Shown: piece by piece, positions 26,086 through 35,700 of the stretch | How positions within the stretch are numbered: position 1 is the stretch's first letter | Layout: each line of letters begins with the position of its first letter | Assembly: GCA_900541415.1 (NCBI GenBank) | Contig: UQJP01000009.1 | Coordinates: forward strand, 62,001-126,000 | Source: an uncultured Odoribacter sp. | GTDB lineage: Bacteria > Bacteroidota > Bacteroidia > Bacteroidales > Marinifilaceae | Direction: 5' to 3' | Length of the DNA stretch: 64,000 bases | Position numbers and translations under genes: made by a program | Notes under the pieces: generated by a model | Told to the model about the DNA's origin: nothing | Database searches by the model: none | The model's input: only the letters and a program-made list of their open reading frames with translations

Positions 26086-27273
26086 ATGAAGTATCTTTCT
26101 TTATTATTGGTGGTGTGTCTGTTTGCCTGCACGGGTAACAAATATCAGGGAGTGCCTGAAAAATATCATGTTTTGCTGGATTCGGCATTGGTGAAATCCG
26201 GGAATAATGCCCTCGAATTAAAAAAAGCCCTTGAAATGGCACCTGATTCCCAGAAAGAGGGGATCGCGTTTTTAATTGCTTATATGCCTGAACGTGATTT
26301 GCAGAAACTTTCTGCTGCGTTTTTGTTGGAAAATGCCGATTATGCTTATCAGGCCCGTGAAAAATATAGCTGGGCAAAGGCTTTACCGGACAGTATTTTC
26401 TTGAATGAGGTTTTGCCTTATGCCAGTTTAAACGAAACCCGGGAAGGCTGGAGGAAGGATTTCTTCGAACGCTTTGGGAAATATGTGGCTCATTGTAATA
26501 CCATTTTCGAGGCGATCGATTCCGTCAACCGGAATATCCGGGATGAAGTGATGGTGGATTATAACACCAAACGGGAGAAACCGGATCAAAGCCCGGCAGA
26601 ATCGATCCGGCAGGGAATGGCATCGTGCAGCGGTTTATCGATATTACTGACCGATGCTTTCCGGGCCGTGGGTATCCCTTCGCGAATTGCCGGAACGCCT
26701 AATTGGCATGACAGCCGTGGAAATCACAATTGGAGTGAGGTTTGGGCCGACGGGGTGTGGTATTTTACAGAGTATTATCCCAATCAGCTGAATAAAGCCT
26801 GGTTTTTCGCCGATGCCGGGAAGGCCGATAAAAACAAGGTAGGGCAGGCTATTTATGCGTCTTCTTTCAAACCTACCGGGATTTATTTTCCTTTGGTGTG
26901 GGATGAAAAAATCCGCTATGTCCCGGCTGAAAATGTGACGGATCGCTATGTAGAACTTTATAAGGCTTATGAATCGGAAATTATGACGGACGGCAATCAT
27001 GTTACGGTGGAGGTTATGATGTTTAAAAATAACCAATGCACCCTTCAGTCCGATGACCGGGTTGCCGCCAATGTGGATGTTTTTTGCGGGAGTGAACAGA
27101 TGGGAGGCGGGCGTACAGCCGGAGTGACTCAGGATATGAACGATGTTTTAAAGTTTATCCTGGAGAAAAACCGCATTTACACGTTTAAATATGCCGATGA
27201 AGCGGGAAATCCCAAGGCCATCGATGTGAAGATCGGGGATAGGCCGGAGCGTGTGAAATTGTACATGAATTGA
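26086..27273 (+). CDS. transglutaminase-like lipoprotein
   Basis: A 395-residue lipoprotein (MKYLSLLLVVCLFAC lipobox, Cys15) with a transglutaminase/peptidase core. The Cys is in MASCSGLSILLTDAFRAVGIPSR, the His in GNHNWSEVWADG, and the Asp probably in WFFADAGKADK. It probably acts on peptides or cross-links at the cell surface or in the periplasm. The C-terminal ~90 residues look like a beta-sandwich (NHVTVEVMMFKNNQ). It follows the DHOD-like gene closely. A strong terminator lies 77 bp downstream. Confidence 0.88.
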   Translation: MKYLSLLLVVCLFACTGNKYQGVPEKYHVLLDSALVKSGNNALELKKALEMAPDSQKEGIAFLIAYMPERDLQKLSAAFLLENADYAYQAREKYSWAKALPDSIFLNEVLPYASLNETREGWRKDFFERFGKYVAHCNTIFEAIDSVNRNIRDEVMVDYNTKREKPDQSPAESIRQGMASCSGLSILLTDAFRAVGIPSRIAGTPNWHDSRGNHNWSEVWADGVWYFTEYYPNQLNKAWFFADAGKADKNKVGQAIYASSFKPTGIYFPLVWDEKIRYVPAENVTDRYVELYKAYESEIMTDGNHVTVEVMMFKNNQCTLQSDDRVAANVDVFCGSEQMGGGRTAGVTQDMNDVLKFILEKNRIYTFKYADEAGNPKAIDVKIGDRPERVKLYMN

Positions 27274-27350
27274 AAAAATCCGGAAACTCCTTTTTCCTTT
27301 TGCAGGAGGAAAAAGAACTGAAAAATGTTCTTAATCCCGTCAATAATAAA

Positions 27351-27385
27351 AAAGCAGAGCTGCTCGCAAAGAGCAGCTCTGCTTT
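27351..27385. terminator. strong terminator after transglutaminase gene
   Basis: A perfect 15-bp stem (AAAGCAGAGCTGCTC and its complement) with a 5-nt loop, followed by ATTTTT on plus. A-rich sequence before it makes it possibly bidirectional. Confidence 0.85.
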
Positions 27386-27437
27386 ATTTTTAAATATGGG
27401 GGTGAATAAATAAACCAGCCAGGAGAGAGGAGAACGT

Positions 27438-27467
27438 AAAAAATCGGAATAACCTGTTCCGATTTTT
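27438..27467. terminator. hairpin terminator between convergent operons
   Basis: A stem of AAAAATCGGAA with TTCCGATTTTT and a 7-8 nt loop, flanked by T runs on both strands. It is about 50 bp past the thiF stop on the minus strand, so it probably ends the thi operon. Confidence 0.65.
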
Positions 27468-27519
27468 TATGTTGTTACAATGGGTGCAGTCCGGATAAGA
27501 GAATAGAGCCCCATTGTTT

Positions 27520-28281
27520 TTATTGGTTTTTCTGAATCTCTAAAAGCTGAAATGTTCCTTTTAGCAGGTTAATCAGTAGTAATTTTCCGGAAAGGGTATC
27601 GGTTCTGTTCAAAATTACTTTTATCGCTTCTGTGGCCTGAATGGAACCGACCACTCCCGGCAAAGCCCCGATCACTCCCAAAGGTTGCCGGAACTCCCTG
27701 ATTCCTTCGTGATATTCGTATAAATCCCGGTAAGTGATATGGTTTTGATAGTTAAATACCGATACTTGTCCGTCAAATTCGCAAATGCTGCCATAGACAA
27801 ACGGTTTTTCACATTTAACACAAATGTCATTGATCGCATACCTGCTGAGAAGATTATCGGTTGCATCGATTACTACATCATATTTCTTTACGATTTCTTC
27901 TGAATTTTCTAAGGTAAACCGTTGGGTGTAGGAACAGGTACGGACATGCGGATTCAGGATTTGTAATTTACGGGCGGCTACTTCTGTTTTTAATTCTCCT
28001 ATGCACCCGGTGTCATATAGTACCTGCCTTTGCAAGTTGCTTTCCGATACGGTGTCATCGTCCATAATACCGATTTGTCCGATTCCCGCCGCTGCGAGGT
28101 AGAGCAGGATCGGAGAGCCTAAGCCTCCGGCTCCGACAACTAAAACTTTCGCATTTTTAATTTTTTCCTGTCCCTGTTCACCGATTTCTTCCAATAGGAG
28201 GTGGCGGGAATAACGTTCCTTTTCTTTTTCCGATAGCATAGGCTTTATTTTAAAATCGTGATTCCGCTTCCGGCTTTCCAT
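27520..28281 (-). CDS. thiF: ThiF-type sulfur-carrier adenylyltransferase
   Basis: An E1-like enzyme of 253 residues that adenylates the C-terminal glycine of ThiS. The ATP site is VLVVGAGGLGSPILLYLAAAGIGQIGIMDDD with NLQRQVLY, and DATDN follows. One CxxC (CVKC) is seen, but the second C-terminal CxxC that usually completes the zinc site in MoeB/ThiF is absent. An internal ATG at 28239 (MLSEKEK) is closer to the usual family start; the longer form is given because GGGAATAAAG lies before it. Last gene of the thi operon. Confidence 0.92.
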   Translation of the reverse strand: MESRKRNHDFKIKPMLSEKEKERYSRHLLLEEIGEQGQEKIKNAKVLVVGAGGLGSPILLYLAAAGIGQIGIMDDDTVSESNLQRQVLYDTGCIGELKTEVAARKLQILNPHVRTCSYTQRFTLENSEEIVKKYDVVIDATDNLLSRYAINDICVKCEKPFVYGSICEFDGQVSVFNYQNHITYRDLYEYHEGIREFRQPLGVIGALPGVVGSIQATEAIKVILNRTDTLSGKLLLINLLKGTFQLLEIQKNQ

Positions 28282-28329
28282 ATCTTTATTCCCTTCCGGA
28301 GGTGTATCCCCTTCTGGATGTTAATTTTA

Positions 28330-29439
28330 TCACATCCAGTTGTCCCAGTCTTTCCACACCGGCTCATACCCTAACTGCTGAATCTCCGCTGCCACTTCGG
28401 CTGGTGTGCGCTCGTCGCTGATATGGAATTGCTCCAAAGCCTGCGGATAGGTGAAATAGCCACCCGGTTCGGTTTTCGATCCGGCGCTGACAGAGGTAGC
28501 CCCTAAAGGAATGATGTGTTTTCGGAAGGTGGCATTTTCACGGGTAGAGATGGAAATATCCACATCATGATCGAAGATCCGGAAGGCAAAAATCAATTGC
28601 GCCAGTTCTTTGTCGTTCATCACCACATTAGGCTGAAAATGCCCCTTGGAAGGGCGCATACGTGGAAAATTCACACTATATCGGGTTTGCCAATAGTGTT
28701 TTTGGAGATAACGCAGGTGACGTGCCATCATGGTGACATCAGTACGCCAGTCTTCCAGTCCGATCAGTACGCCTAATCCGATTTTGTGAATGTTAGCCTG
28801 TCCCATCCGGTCGAATCCATCCACACGCCATTCGAATTTCGATTTCATACCTTTAGGGTGGTACACGTTGTATCTTGCCCGGTTATAGGTTTCCTGAAAA
28901 CAGACCACACCATGCAATCCTGAATGAGTAAGGCGTTCATATTCTTCTGACTTAAGCGGCATTACTTCTATGGATAGGTTAGCAAAAAGCGGACGTGCCA
29001 GTTGCAGGGCTTTTTCCAAATAGTCAACACCCGCATCTTTAGGATTTTCGCCTGTGACAATCAGTAAATTCTCAAAGTTTCCCAATTTTTTAATTGCATG
29101 GAGTTCGTTTAAGATTTCTTCTTCTGTCAGGATTACCCGTTTTATCGGATTATTGTGGTTAAAACCACAATACACACAAAAATTTGTGCAGGAATTTGTG
29201 ATGTATAAAGGAATATACATGGACACTGTTTTTCCGAAACGTTGTAGGGTATATTTTCGGCTAAGCTCAGCCATTGGCTCTAAATATTTTGCGGCAGCGG
29301 GAGAGATCAGCGCCATAAAATCGTCTATATCCAGATGGCTTTTTCCCAAGGCTTGTTCCACATCGGCCGCCTTTTTAGAGGTGATTTGCCGGGTGGTTTC
29401 TTCCCAGGAATATTTTTCTAATTCTTCTGAAAAACTCAT
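28330..29439 (-). CDS. thiH: 2-iminoacetate synthase ThiH
   Basis: A radical SAM tyrosine lyase of 369 residues that makes dehydroglycine for the thiazole ring. The CxxxCxxC cluster is in TNSCTNFCVYCGFNH. The family segments KRVILTEEEILNELHAIKKLG, LIVTGENPKDAG and GLGVLIGLEDWR are present. Its dehydroglycine goes to ThiG, encoded 40 bp upstream. Normal length; anaerobic glycine-oxidase-free route to thiazole. Confidence 0.96.
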   Translation of the reverse strand: MSFSEELEKYSWEETTRQITSKKAADVEQALGKSHLDIDDFMALISPAAAKYLEPMAELSRKYTLQRFGKTVSMYIPLYITNSCTNFCVYCGFNHNNPIKRVILTEEEILNELHAIKKLGNFENLLIVTGENPKDAGVDYLEKALQLARPLFANLSIEVMPLKSEEYERLTHSGLHGVVCFQETYNRARYNVYHPKGMKSKFEWRVDGFDRMGQANIHKIGLGVLIGLEDWRTDVTMMARHLRYLQKHYWQTRYSVNFPRMRPSKGHFQPNVVMNDKELAQLIFAFRIFDHDVDISISTRENATFRKHIIPLGATSVSAGSKTEPGGYFTYPQALEQFHISDERTPAEVAAEIQQLGYEPVWKDWDNWM

Positions 29440-29479
29440 ATTTTGTTAGATTCTTAAATTTTACGACCTATTTTTCCGC

Positions 29480-30247
29480 TTATCCCAGGAATGCGGTTAA
29501 AGGTGAACTGGCCGCCGCTTCGGTGTGTTGTTTGCCGAGCCCGGCTTCGAATGCCATCCTTCCGGCTTCCGTTGCTGCTTTAAAAGCGATTGCCATTGCC
29601 ACCGGATCACCTGCGACGGCTATCGCCGTGTTCACTAACACGGCATCTGCTCCCATTTCCATCGCTTCTGCTGCGTGGCTGGGGGCTCCGATTCCTGCGT
29701 CTACCACCACCGGAACATTACTTTGCTCGATGATGATACGGAGGAATTCTTTCGTTTGAAGTCCCCGGTTTGTCCCGATGGGAGCTCCCAAAGGCATAAC
29801 CGTTGCTGCACCTGCGTCTTCGAGGCGTTTACACAGCACAGGATCGGCCTGACAATAGGGAAGTACGATAAACCCCAGTTTCACCAATTCTTCGGTAGCC
29901 TTTAAGGTTTCGATCGGATCGGGCAGAAGGTATCGCGGATCGGGATGGATTTCCAGTTTCAGCCAGTTTGTCCCGAAGGCCTCCCGGGATAGCTGGGCGG
30001 CGAAAACGGCCTCTTTAGCGTTCCGAACTCCGGAGGTGTTGGGTAGCAATTGAATATCGGGGCGAAGGATGTGTTTCAACATGTCGTCGTTTTTATCTGC
30101 CATGTCGATCCGTTTCATGGCAACGGTAACCATTTGACTACCGGAAGCGGCGATTGCTTTTTCCATAACCTGATTGGATGAAAATTTTCCTGTTCCGGTG
30201 AACAGACGTGAAGTAAAAGTTTTGTCTGCAATTTTTAAAGGTTCCAT
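29480..30247 (-). CDS. thiG: thiazole synthase ThiG
   Basis: A 255-residue TIM-barrel enzyme that joins deoxyxylulose phosphate, dehydroglycine and ThiS-bound sulfur. The Schiff-base lysine is in MVTVAMKRID. FTSRLFTGTGKF, LPNTSGVRNAKEA, VMPLGAPIGTNRGL and PVVVDAGIGAPSHAAEAMEMGADAVL match the family. It lies 25 bp after the fusion gene, in the same operon. Confidence 0.97.
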   Translation of the reverse strand: MEPLKIADKTFTSRLFTGTGKFSSNQVMEKAIAASGSQMVTVAMKRIDMADKNDDMLKHILRPDIQLLPNTSGVRNAKEAVFAAQLSREAFGTNWLKLEIHPDPRYLLPDPIETLKATEELVKLGFIVLPYCQADPVLCKRLEDAGAATVMPLGAPIGTNRGLQTKEFLRIIIEQSNVPVVVDAGIGAPSHAAEAMEMGADAVLVNTAIAVAGDPVAMAIAFKAATEAGRMAFEAGLGKQHTEAAASSPLTAFLG

Positions 30248-30272
30248 ATTATATAGATTTTGTCTGTTTGGT

Positions 30273-32246
30273 TTATCGGGTGTTATCGATTATCTTTAAA
30301 ATATCCTGTGTTTTAACTGTCAGGTCATTGCTGTTTTTAATGAGTCCTGAAAGGGCTATTCCCTGTATTCCGGTTGCCAAAAGCGGAGGGATGTCGGTTT
30401 CCGTGATGCCTCCGATGGCGAAAACAGGAATGTAAATGCCGGACTGCTGCATCAGTTCCAGGATATGGCTATATCCCTGAATTCCTAATACAGGACTCAA
30501 TTTTTTCTTTGTTGTGGTGAATGTGAAAGGTCCCAGCCCGATATAGTCCACTTGCTGCGCGGCTCTTAAAATCACATCTTCCCAAGTGTTGCAGGTGGCT
30601 CCGATAATTTTATCCGGCCCCAATATTTTCCGGGCTTCGAGCGGATTCATATCCTCTTTGCCCAAATGCACTCCGTCGGCATCCAGCTGGCGGGCTACCT
30701 TTACATTGTCATTGACGATGAACAGGGCGTGATAGCGTTTGCATATCTCTTTTACGAGGCGGCCTTCGGTCAGTAATTCTTCATCACGGGCATCTTTCAT
30801 CCGAAGCTGCACCCAGCTTATTCCTCCCCGGCAAACCGCTTCCACCTGTTCGCCGATCGTTATGCCTTCCTTGTGATCCGTGATATACTGGATAGTTAAT
30901 TCACGGGGGGAAGGTTTGGAAACATATCCGTATTCCTGGATGTAATGAAAGCCTAATTTGCTGTTATTGCTATCCATAAAGGCCGATACATAAACTTGTG
31001 CTTTAGAACAGGCTGCAGCTAAGTCGAGCGCCTGTGCCAATCTTGCTGTGATTGCGGCGGAGAGCACACACCCTGTTCCGTGTTTTCCGTATTTTCCCCG
31101 TTCGACGGCAAAAACATATAGGTTATCGGGAGTGATCAATTTGTCGGTGGACAATTTGTCTTCGCTGTGCCCGCCTTTCCAAAGGATGTTTAAACCGCAG
31201 GAACGGCAGATGTCTTGCAGTTCTGTAACGGAACGGTTCCCGAAAAGTTGTCCGATCTCTTCTGCGTTTGGAGTGATCAGGTAAAGTCGTTTCAGAATGG
31301 TTTTTAATTTCCCGATATTCTGTTTGTTACTGCTGTCGTGAAAACGGAATCCGGCACTGGCTTTTAGTATCGGATCCCAGATTATCCGTGTTTCCGGTAA
31401 CCTCTCGTGAAGATAAGCGGTTAAAGTATCCAGAATGTCGAAGTTTTCAATTAGCCCGATTTTGATATACCGGGGACGATTTTTTACAAATTGCAGTTCA
31501 CATTGCCTGCGAATATCCTCCCATGTCGTCCAGCATGTCCCTTCGTAGGAATCCTGATTCTGGAAGGTAATTCCGGAACAAATTCCGAGACCATATACCC
31601 CGCAATTTTCGAATGTCCTGAGGTCGGCAGTTACTCCTGCGCCCGATGACGGGTCGAAACCTGCTATGCTCATTACGACCGGGGTTTTCAGTTGCAGGAA
31701 ACGGGGTAGGGCTTCTTCCGGCTTTTCCCATATATATCCCAATACCGCTGCTCCGTAGAAATGTTTGTCCCGGCATATCGCCAGATTCTCCGGGGTGATG
31801 CCTCCCAGGGCGACAATGGGGAGCGGAAGTGTTTCCAATCCTGAAAGTTCTCCGAAACGCCCTTTATATCCTGCTTTCGAAATACTGTCGAATACCGGAC
31901 TGAGAAAACAATATTCGGGGATAAAAGGTAATTGCCGGATTTCTTCCGGGCTGTGGCACGAAATGCTGATATGCCTGAATTGCCTGTAATGCACATATTT
32001 GTCTCCCTGTCCGGATTTTAAATGAATCCCGCATAACCGATATTGTTGTGCCAGGTGGTAGTGGGCGTGCAGCACGATCCTGTTCCGGTAGCGAGGTTCT
32101 ATCCGCTCGATAAAATTTTTATAAACCTCTTCCCCTGCATCCGGTTTTCTCAGGTGTAGCCGTTCCAAGCCGTATGCAAAAAGCGTGTTACAGATCAGGG
32201 CTTCGTCTTTTATCGGTTTCGGTGAGGTTATTACAATAATTTTCAT
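30273..32246 (-). CDS. TenI-like / ThiD / ThiE three-domain fusion
   Basis: A 657-residue fusion. Residues 1-185 are a ThiE-fold domain of TenI type (HLRKPD, ISISCHSPEEI, YCFLSPVFDSISKAGYKGRFG, IVALGGITPEN), probably the thiazole tautomerase. Residues 190-450 are ThiD, the HMP-P kinase (VMSIAGFDPSSGAGVTADLRTF, KIGLI, WDPILKASAG, GKHGTGCVLSAAI). Residues 455-657 are ThiE, thiamin phosphate synthase (WVQLRMKD, LFIVNDNVKVARQLDADGVHLGKEDMNP, GLGPFTFTTTKK, VFAIGGI). Together these cover the tautomer step, HMP phosphorylation and final coupling. The ThiE active-site residues look intact. The gene lies between thiC and thiG. Confidence 0.94.
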   Translation of the reverse strand: MKIIVITSPKPIKDEALICNTLFAYGLERLHLRKPDAGEEVYKNFIERIEPRYRNRIVLHAHYHLAQQYRLCGIHLKSGQGDKYVHYRQFRHISISCHSPEEIRQLPFIPEYCFLSPVFDSISKAGYKGRFGELSGLETLPLPIVALGGITPENLAICRDKHFYGAAVLGYIWEKPEEALPRFLQLKTPVVMSIAGFDPSSGAGVTADLRTFENCGVYGLGICSGITFQNQDSYEGTCWTTWEDIRRQCELQFVKNRPRYIKIGLIENFDILDTLTAYLHERLPETRIIWDPILKASAGFRFHDSSNKQNIGKLKTILKRLYLITPNAEEIGQLFGNRSVTELQDICRSCGLNILWKGGHSEDKLSTDKLITPDNLYVFAVERGKYGKHGTGCVLSAAITARLAQALDLAAACSKAQVYVSAFMDSNNSKLGFHYIQEYGYVSKPSPRELTIQYITDHKEGITIGEQVEAVCRGGISWVQLRMKDARDEELLTEGRLVKEICKRYHALFIVNDNVKVARQLDADGVHLGKEDMNPLEARKILGPDKIIGATCNTWEDVILRAAQQVDYIGLGPFTFTTTKKKLSPVLGIQGYSHILELMQQSGIYIPVFAIGGITETDIPPLLATGIQGIALSGLIKNSNDLTVKTQDILKIIDNTR

Positions 32247-32296
32247 GTGATTACACTTTTTCTCTTCCCGGTGGTAAAATCGGGGAGAAAACGTTT

Positions 32297-34054
32297 TTAT
32301 TCTTCTTCGTTTTTAATTTTTTCCCTAAGCTTTTTGCTGGCCCGCATCGAACAGAAGTGTTCTCCGCACATTGAGCAAAAATGGGCTTCCTTATGCCCTT
32401 CGTCCGGCAGGGTTGCATCGTGAAAACGGATGGCTTTTTCGGAATCGAGGGCCAAATGGAATTGGTCTTTCCACCGGAATTCGAAACGCGCTTTACTCAT
32501 CGCGTAGTCTCTGAAATAGGCCGCAGGATGCCCTTTGGCCAGGTCGGCAGCATGGGCGGCCAGCTTAAATGTGATGACTCCCTCTTTCACATCGTCCTTG
32601 TCCGGAAGTCCTAAATGCTCTTTTTGTGTGACATAGCAAAGCATCGCCGTTCCAAACCATCCGATCATTGCTCCGCCGATTGCCGAGGTGATGTGGTCGT
32701 AGCCCGGAGCAATATCGGTGACCAGCGGACCGAGGGTGTAAAAGGGGGCTTCGTGGCAGTATTGCAATTGTAAGTCCATGTTTTCCTTAATCTTGTGCAT
32801 CGGCACATGTCCCGGTCCTTCGACAATGGCCTGCACCTGATGTTTCCAGGCTATTTTTGTCAGTTCTCCCAATGTTTTCAATTCTTCGATCTGTGCAGCG
32901 TCATTGGCATCGGCAATACATCCCGGACGTAATCCGTCGCCCAGCGAGATGGCTACGTCGTATTTGGCCAATATTTCACAAATATCCTCGAAATGTTCAT
33001 ATATGAAACTTTCCTGTTTGTGAGTGGTGCACCAATGTGCCATGATCGAGCCGCCGCGTGAAACGATTCCGGTGAGCCTCCGCAAGGTCAGCGGGACGTG
33101 TTTCCAGCGAAGCCCGGCATGAATGGTGAAATAATCCACACCCTGTTCCGCCTGTTCGATCAATGTGTCGCGGAAAATTTCCCAGTTCAGTTTTTCAACG
33201 TCTCCTCCCACTTTTTCAAGAGTTTGATAAAGCGGTACGGTGCCCACCGGAACAGGGGAGTTGCGGATGATCCATTCCCGGGTTTCGTGAATGTTCGCTC
33301 CGGTGGAAAGATCCATAATCGTATCTGCTCCCCAGCGGAAAGCCCACACGGCTTTTTCGACTTCTTCTGCAATCGAGGAGGTTACCGGGGAATTTCCGAT
33401 GTTGGCGTTGATTTTGACCAGAAAGTTACGCCCGATGATCATGGGCTCACTTTCGGGATGGTTAATGTTGGCCGGAATAATAGCCCTTCCGGCAGCTACT
33501 TCCTGACGTACGAATTCCGGTGTGATGCTTTGGGGGATGCTGGCTCCGAAAGATTCTCCTTTTTCCTTTTTGTATTTCTCACGGATTTGATCGGCCAGTT
33601 GATTTTCGCGAATCGCAATGTATTCCATTTCAGGGGTCACGATGCCCTGCCGGGCATAATACATTTGGGTGATCGCCTGTCCGGTTTTAGCTATCCGGGG
33701 CTGTGTGTTCACATGTTCGAAACGGAGGTTGTCCAGCGTGGAGTCGGCTTGCCGCATTCTTCCATATTCCGAACTCAAAGAAGCCTGTTTCAGGGTGTCT
33801 TGCCGTTCCTCGATCCATTGTTCCCGGATTTTGGGCAATCCCTTCCTTAAATCCACAGAATAAGAAGAATCGGTATATACGCCAGAGGTATCATAGACGA
33901 TCACATCTTCGTTCTCTGTTTTGCTGCCGTCTGTTTCGATGGTTGCAGACAAATTGATTTTTCGCATGGGAACCCGGATGTCCGGACGTGTTCCTTCCAC
34001 ATAGATTTTTTCAGAGCCGGGAAGCGGCCCCGACGTTATTTTGAAGTCTTCCAT
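32297..34054 (-). CDS. thiC: phosphomethylpyrimidine synthase ThiC
   Basis: A 585-residue radical SAM enzyme that rearranges AIR into HMP phosphate. The C-terminal iron-sulfur motif is CSMCGEHFCSMRASK (CxxCxxxxC). The barrel segments NIGNSPVTSSIAEEVEKAVWAFRWGADTIMDLSTG, SLGDGLRPGCIADA, EGPGHVPMHKI and PFYTLGPLVTDIAPGYDHI are typical. Length fits the shorter anaerobe form. It follows thiS by 61 bp. Confidence 0.97.
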   Translation of the reverse strand: MEDFKITSGPLPGSEKIYVEGTRPDIRVPMRKINLSATIETDGSKTENEDVIVYDTSGVYTDSSYSVDLRKGLPKIREQWIEERQDTLKQASLSSEYGRMRQADSTLDNLRFEHVNTQPRIAKTGQAITQMYYARQGIVTPEMEYIAIRENQLADQIREKYKKEKGESFGASIPQSITPEFVRQEVAAGRAIIPANINHPESEPMIIGRNFLVKINANIGNSPVTSSIAEEVEKAVWAFRWGADTIMDLSTGANIHETREWIIRNSPVPVGTVPLYQTLEKVGGDVEKLNWEIFRDTLIEQAEQGVDYFTIHAGLRWKHVPLTLRRLTGIVSRGGSIMAHWCTTHKQESFIYEHFEDICEILAKYDVAISLGDGLRPGCIADANDAAQIEELKTLGELTKIAWKHQVQAIVEGPGHVPMHKIKENMDLQLQYCHEAPFYTLGPLVTDIAPGYDHITSAIGGAMIGWFGTAMLCYVTQKEHLGLPDKDDVKEGVITFKLAAHAADLAKGHPAAYFRDYAMSKARFEFRWKDQFHLALDSEKAIRFHDATLPDEGHKEAHFCSMCGEHFCSMRASKKLREKIKNEEE

Positions 34055-34115
34055 AATATGCTGTTTAAATTTGTAACTGTTGTTTATGTCCGGCTTTGCG
34101 GATACGGAAGGGGAA

Positions 34116-34316
34116 TTATCCTCCCTGCACGGCTTTGATGACCATGATCCGGCTGCCGTCGCTGACCCGGGTGGTTTCCCATTGTGCTTTAGGGATAACC
34201 GTGCTATCGATTGCTACGGCAATGTTTTGCACAGGTATGCCGTTGGCTGATAAGATCTCTGATAAGAAACTGTTTTCCGGACAAGTTACGGGAGAGTCGT
34301 TTATAAAAATCTGCAT
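34116..34316 (-). CDS. thiS: sulfur carrier protein ThiS
   Basis: A 66-residue beta-grasp protein ending in the diagnostic Gly-Gly (VIKAVQGG), which is adenylated by ThiF and then carries sulfur as thiocarboxylate. It is the first gene of the operon, 70 bp downstream of the TPP riboswitch. Confidence 0.95.
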   Translation of the reverse strand: MQIFINDSPVTCPENSFLSEILSANGIPVQNIAVAIDSTVIPKAQWETTRVSDGSRIMVIKAVQGG

Positions 34317-34387
34317 CGTTCACTGGTTTTAAATATGATAAGTTGATTTTCCCAAAGGCATGATAAAATATGCAGACTGTTTATCTT

Positions 34388-34465
34388 TCTACCTACGCCG
34401 GCATTACCCGGATCAGGTTATAGGGTATGATCTCAGCCCGTTGTTTTTAAGGCACCCCTTCACGA
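34388..34465 (-). promoter_or_regulatory. TPP riboswitch (THI element)
   Basis: On the minus strand the conserved parts appear in order: GGGGTGCC, GGGCTGAGATCATACCC, ACCTGATCCGGGTAATGCCGGCGTAGG. CTGAGA and ACCTGATC bind the pyrimidine and pyrophosphate ends of TPP. It precedes thiS. No obvious terminator hairpin was seen between it and the start codon, so control is more likely at translation. Confidence 0.95.
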
Positions 34466-34475
34466 AAATCTTTAG

Positions 34476-34505
34476 CAAAAGTAGGAAAAAAATGGAATAA
34501 ACAAA
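34476..34505 (-). promoter_or_regulatory. promoter of the thiamin operon
   Basis: On the minus strand: -33 TTTG (34505-34502), an 18-bp spacer and -7 TACTTTTG (34483-34476). Close match to the Bacteroidota consensus. It starts transcription just ahead of the riboswitch. Confidence 0.75.
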
Positions 34506-34536
34506 CAGGATGTCCGGAAAATACCTGTTCCGGGAA

Positions 34537-35700
34537 TTAATTTTTCCGCCATTGCAGCATTAAAAAGATTATTCCGGGAATAAAGATGACGATGGCGGTC
34601 ATTTGCAAGGCTAAGGCGAGCGACCAGCTATCGCTGAGCCAACCGAGGAACGGAGCCAGCAGGGCGAAGAACAGGCGGATAATAAAATTACGGATCGAGA
34701 GTACGGTTGCCCTCATTTCCGAAAAAGTCTGTCGGTTGATATAACCTTTCAGGATAGGGGTGGCAAAGCCCCTGACAACATAAAACAGAAAGAGCAGGAA
34801 CAGGCAGAAATAGTTGATGCTAAACGACACGGAAACATACCCTCCCGTAATGAATAGAAGTATCAACGTGTAAGTTTTGTTTTCACCTAACCACGAGTTC
34901 AGCTTATCGGAATACAAGGCGGAAATACCGACCGTGAGGTTTAACACCGTCCACACCACTCCGAACCACCCGGTAGGCAGTTCGATTTGCTTTAACAAAG
35001 GCTGTACAAACCAGGCCATTGTTAATGTTGCCGTTCCGATAATTCCTGAAAACAGGATGTCGTAGCAAAGGCGTTTGTTGGTGAATAGGGAATAACGGAT
35101 GATCTGGAATATATTTTTTACAGGATTGGTGATTTTGGTTTTCATGTGGTGTTCTATCAGGCAGAGCGAAGCCGGAATCCCGATAAAAGCAATTCCCATT
35201 TGGCAGTAAAAAGGCAAGCGGAGGGAAGAAGTGGCTAAAAGCCCGCCGATGATTCCGGCAAAAGCTTCCGAGAAGTTTCCGATCATGGTTACTTTTCCTT
35301 CATATTTCAGGTATTCGTTTTCTTTCCGATGGGCTAACATCGTGTCGTAGAGCAAGGCGGAATCGGCTCCGGAAACCAGGCTCTGACCGATTCCTAACAG
35401 TATTTCGGCAATGAAAAACGCTCCGAAAGTATAGGAAAACGAATAGCAGATATAACCGCCAAAAGCGATCAGGCAACCTGTAAACAGGCAGTTCCGCCGT
35501 CCCCAGGCATCCGCCAGATAACCCGTAGGAATATCGAGGGCCACCAAAACGATCGAATATACACTTTTCAACAGGAAAATCTCTTTCAATCCCAGTCCGT
35601 TTTCCTCATAAAAAAGCACAATGACAGGCATGATCAAAGTGAACCATTTAGATACTTTGATCAGATAGAGCGAGATTATATTTCTATTGAATCCAGACAA
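34537..35700 (-). CDS. MFS transporter
   Basis: A major-facilitator protein of about 387 residues with twelve hydrophobic segments. The loop 2-3 signature is LDIPTGYLADAWGRRNCLF, and TM1 is NIISLYLIKVSKWFTLIMPVIVLFY. Substrate unknown. The open frame extends to an ATG at 35808. However, the first ~35 residues are not MFS-like, and a TATCTTTG -7 box lies inside them at 35742-35735, so a TTG start at 35700 is proposed; this is uncertain. Its start is the least sure part of the call. It ends 30 bp from the thi promoter. Its position upstream of the thi operon does not prove thiamin transport. Confidence 0.8.
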   Translation of the reverse strand: MSGFNRNIISLYLIKVSKWFTLIMPVIVLFYEENGLGLKEIFLLKSVYSIVLVALDIPTGYLADAWGRRNCLFTGCLIAFGGYICYSFSYTFGAFFIAEILLGIGQSLVSGADSALLYDTMLAHRKENEYLKYEGKVTMIGNFSEAFAGIIGGLLATSSLRLPFYCQMGIAFIGIPASLCLIEHHMKTKITNPVKNIFQIIRYSLFTNKRLCYDILFSGIIGTATLTMAWFVQPLLKQIELPTGWFGVVWTVLNLTVGISALYSDKLNSWLGENKTYTLILLFITGGYVSVSFSINYFCLFLLFLFYVVRGFATPILKGYINRQTFSEMRATVLSIRNFIIRLFFALLAPFLGWLSDSWSLALALQMTAIVIFIPGIIFLMLQWRKN

